From VRUE01 sp040508545 (GTDB taxonomy: Bacteria > Actinomycetota > Thermoleophilia > Solirubrobacterales > 70-9), in assembly GCA_040508545.1 (NCBI GenBank), contig JBEVMR010000067.1:1-14740 (forward strand): 14,740 bases of DNA. The letters run 5' to 3'. This document shows positions 13,561 to 14,740 of this stretch, piece by piece. The stretch's first letter is position 1. Each line of letters begins with the position of its first letter. A model generated the notes under the pieces. It saw only the letters and a list, made by a program, of their open reading frames with translations. It did no database searches and had not been told where the DNA came from. The position numbers and the translations under genes are program-made.

Positions 13561-13601
13561 CTCTGTTCCTTTTCTCCCCCGCCCGTTTCGGGTTTCGACC
13601 A

Positions 13602-13630
13602 TTGATACAGCCCAGCCGACAATTACTCAA
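13602..13630 (-). promoter_or_regulatory. Sigma-A-type promoter for the secreted protein
   Basis: On the minus strand, TTGAGT (13630-13625), a 17-base spacer and TATCAA (13607-13602) form a good -35/-10 pair. TG lies directly before the -10. Transcription would start near 13595, giving a leader of about 35 bases with AAGGA before ATG 13560. Confidence 0.6.
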
Positions 13631-13712
13631 GAAAAAACGTGCAAATTTATGCGCTCCCGCTAGGGCCTGTATCGGGGAGAGGGCAGCGGGACCCGTAAAC
13701 CCGTTGCGCATT

Positions 13713-13718
13713 TAGGAT
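13713..13718 (+). promoter_or_regulatory. -10-like hexamer placed for leaderless transcription of the YtoQ gene
   Basis: TAGGAT matches TANNNT and ends 6 bases before ATG 13725. No Shine-Dalgarno is seen between it and the start, although AGGA inside the hexamer is about 8 bases away and could act as one. No -35 is recognised. Confidence 0.38.
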
Positions 13719-13724
13719 GGCGCG

Positions 13725-14186
13725 ATGAGCGATCGCACCTGGAGCGTTTACCTGGCTGGGGAGATCCATTCCGATTGGCGTGAGCGAATCGAGGCTGGGG
13801 TACGCGAGGCCGGCCTGCCGGTCTCCTTCTCGGGGCCGGTCACCGACCATGCCGCTTCCGACGACGCCGGCGTCGGCACGTTGGGGGAGGAGAGCGAGCC
13901 GTTCTGGCGCGATCACATGGGCGCGGGCGTCAACGCGATTCGCACCCAGACCCTGATCCGCGACGCCGACGTGGTCGTCGTCCGCTTCGGCGACAAGTAC
14001 CGCCAGTGGAACGCCGCCTTCGACGCCGGCTACGCCGCCGCCCTGGGCAAGCCCTACGTCACCCTCCATGACGCGGAATTCGACCACGCCTTGAAGGAGG
14101 TCGATCGGGCCGCGCAGGGCACCGCGCGCGAGCCCGAGCAGGTGGTCGCCGTCCTTCGCTACGTGATCGAGGGCAAGCTGCCGTAG
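13725..14186 (+). CDS. YtoQ-family protein (nucleoside 2-deoxyribosyltransferase-like fold)
   Basis: The 153-residue protein has the YtoQ hallmark YLAGEIHSDWRERI at 9-22 and a second conserved block DADVVVVRFGDKYRQWNAAF (81-100), followed by DAGYAAALGKPYVTLHD. The order, a first strand with Gly-rich turn, then the AD-VVV strand, then a helix ending ALGKP, is that of nucleoside 2-deoxyribosyltransferases. There the catalytic Glu sits on the helix before GYA-ALGKP. Here that place holds Asp (FDAGYAAALGKP, D100), so transferase activity is not assured. To my knowledge the cellular role of the YtoQ family is not established. The gene is monocistronic, with a -10-like hexamer 6 bases before the ATG and divergent from the secreted protein. 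Confidence 0.87.
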   Translation: MSDRTWSVYLAGEIHSDWRERIEAGVREAGLPVSFSGPVTDHAASDDAGVGTLGEESEPFWRDHMGAGVNAIRTQTLIRDADVVVVRFGDKYRQWNAAFDAGYAAALGKPYVTLHDAEFDHALKEVDRAAQGTAREPEQVVAVLRYVIEGKLP

Positions 14187-14196
14187 CCGCCTGCCG

Positions 14197-14225
14197 ATTG
14201 GGCGAACTCTCCGGTGCGCCCCAAT
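14197..14225. terminator. Inverted repeat between convergent genes, possible bidirectional terminator
   Basis: ATTGGGCG (14197-14204) pairs with CGCCCCAAT (14217-14225), an 8-bp stem with one bulged C around a 12-base loop. It lies in the 45-base gap between the ends of the YtoQ gene and the small helix-turn-helix gene. There is no T-tract on either side. Confidence 0.35.
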
Positions 14226-14231
14226 GGCTGC

Positions 14232-14423
14232 CTATAAGTCGCTGATAACTATCTGGTGGATGCGAGCCTGAGACAGGCCCGCCGCTTTTGCGATCTCCTG
14301 CTGCGTGTGCCCCTGCTCGACCGCTTCGCGGATCAGGCGGTTTCGCTTGGGGTGCAGCTTTTCGGTGCGGCGGATTTCGTCTCTTATGTGGCGAAGCTGG
14401 GGCAGCGGGTTTTGGCCTGCCAC
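14232..14423 (-). CDS. Small helix-turn-helix protein
   Basis: This 63-residue protein has a charged first half (LRHIRDEIRRTEKLHPKRNR) and a clear C-terminal helix-turn-helix at about 39-60. There GHTQQEIAKAAGLSQARIHQ is the classic pattern of helix, AAGLS turn and recognition helix ending IHQIV. Similar short proteins act as DNA-binding regulators of sigma-region-4 or Xre-like type; the exact family is not clear. The GTG start at 14423 is preceded by AAGGAG with 5 bases between, the best ribosome-binding site in the window. This argues strongly that the gene is real. An overlapping ATG at 14428 is in another frame and lies too close to the site. It is convergent with the YtoQ gene. Local GC (about 55%) is lower than the window norm. 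The target is unknown. Confidence 0.7.
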   Translation of the reverse strand: MAGQNPLPQLRHIRDEIRRTEKLHPKRNRLIREAVEQGHTQQEIAKAAGLSQARIHQIVISDL

Positions 14424-14740
14424 TCCATCTCCTTGAAGTTACGCGCTCTCCTCGTTGCCATTGGACCCTCTGTTCGTAGCACAGTGGTATTGCTCCATGA
14501 GCCTGGATTGCCGGATCGGATAGACATCTCGGCCGGAACGGGACGGCTGGTACGCGGCGCTCTTTTGCCTGCCTCCGCGCATTCCCGAAGGATCACGGAT
14601 AGGTTGTGCTCACTGTCATCGTCGGCCCACGGTCGGCGGCTGCGTCCGACCCGGTCGGTTGGTTCTCGGAAGGCGACGGGCTGACTCCTAGATTGGCTGT
14701 CGACCCGGAGGTCTGACCACCATCGGTTGTGTCGCCCGCC
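14424..14740. other. No convincing gene; upstream region of the small helix-turn-helix gene
   Basis: Apart from the AAGGAG site of the gene above, these 317 bases hold only short open frames without family motifs or ribosome-binding sites. A weak extended -10 (TGCTACGAA on the minus strand, around 14475-14485) could drive the small regulator. The window ends before another gene can be recognised. Confidence 0.4.

Noticed and set aside
14384..14596. 70-residue minus-strand open frame overlapping the small helix-turn-helix gene
   Set aside because: No Shine-Dalgarno or motif; the overlapping frame with AAGGAG and a clear helix-turn-helix is the better gene.
1..14740. CRISPR arrays, insertion sequences, rRNA genes
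   Set aside because: No regularly spaced repeats, transposase motifs, terminal inverted repeats or rRNA-like segments were seen on reading through the window.

Overview
The window is GC-rich, densely packed bacterial DNA that reads as an actinobacterium. Thermoleophilia/Solirubrobacterales is my best guess. This rests on gene content only: an archaeal-type GTP cyclohydrolase (MptA), a Ddn-like deazaflavin-dependent oxidoreductase, a short primary sigma factor with region 1.1, several TetR paralogs, and a secreted Cys-rich protein of a kind I associate with that order. No rRNA, insertion sequence or CRISPR array is visible.

Layout. 1-3375 (+) holds the 3' part of a ferritin-like lipoprotein, an MMPL-family membrane transporter and the phosphatidylglycerophosphate synthase pgsA, with gaps of 7 and 14 bases. 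3430-4894 (-) is a two-gene unit: mptA followed 25 bases later by a small unrecognised protein with two Cys pairs. 5009-6130 (+) is a primary sigma factor divergent from mptA. 6158-6993 (+) is a translationally coupled pair: a Ddn-like oxidoreductase and an NTF2/SnoaL-fold protein.

6990-7784 (-) is the most unusual part. A group-I-intron-type PD-(D/E)XK endonuclease reading frame runs without a stop through a complete tRNA-Tyr(GTA) gene (7203-7284, same strand). In the same frame it continues into an AbrB/MazE-like DNA-binding domain that has no start codon of its own. The endonuclease part is visibly lower in GC than its neighbours. This endonuclease-tRNA-AbrB arrangement is the best candidate in the window for an undescribed system.

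7862-9385 (+) carries an SDR oxidoreductase and a MerR-type regulator. 9402-11611 contains three related TetR regulators (one -, two +), with candidate operators in the spacers. The last TetR overlaps by ATGA a long, two-domain dCTP deaminase (11608-12810). 12826-13560 (-) is a secreted six-Cys protein of lower GC with a recognisable promoter. 13725-14186 (+) is a YtoQ-family protein, and 14232-14423 (-) is a small helix-turn-helix protein with a strong Shine-Dalgarno. The final ~317 bases show no convincing gene.

Expression theme: five starts (6158, 8594, 10262, 11608, 13725) have an A-at-2, T-at-6 -10-like hexamer ending 6-7 bases before the start codon. This is the spacing expected for leaderless mRNAs. 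Other genes (3855, 7784, 7862, 13560, 14423) instead have Shine-Dalgarno sequences.
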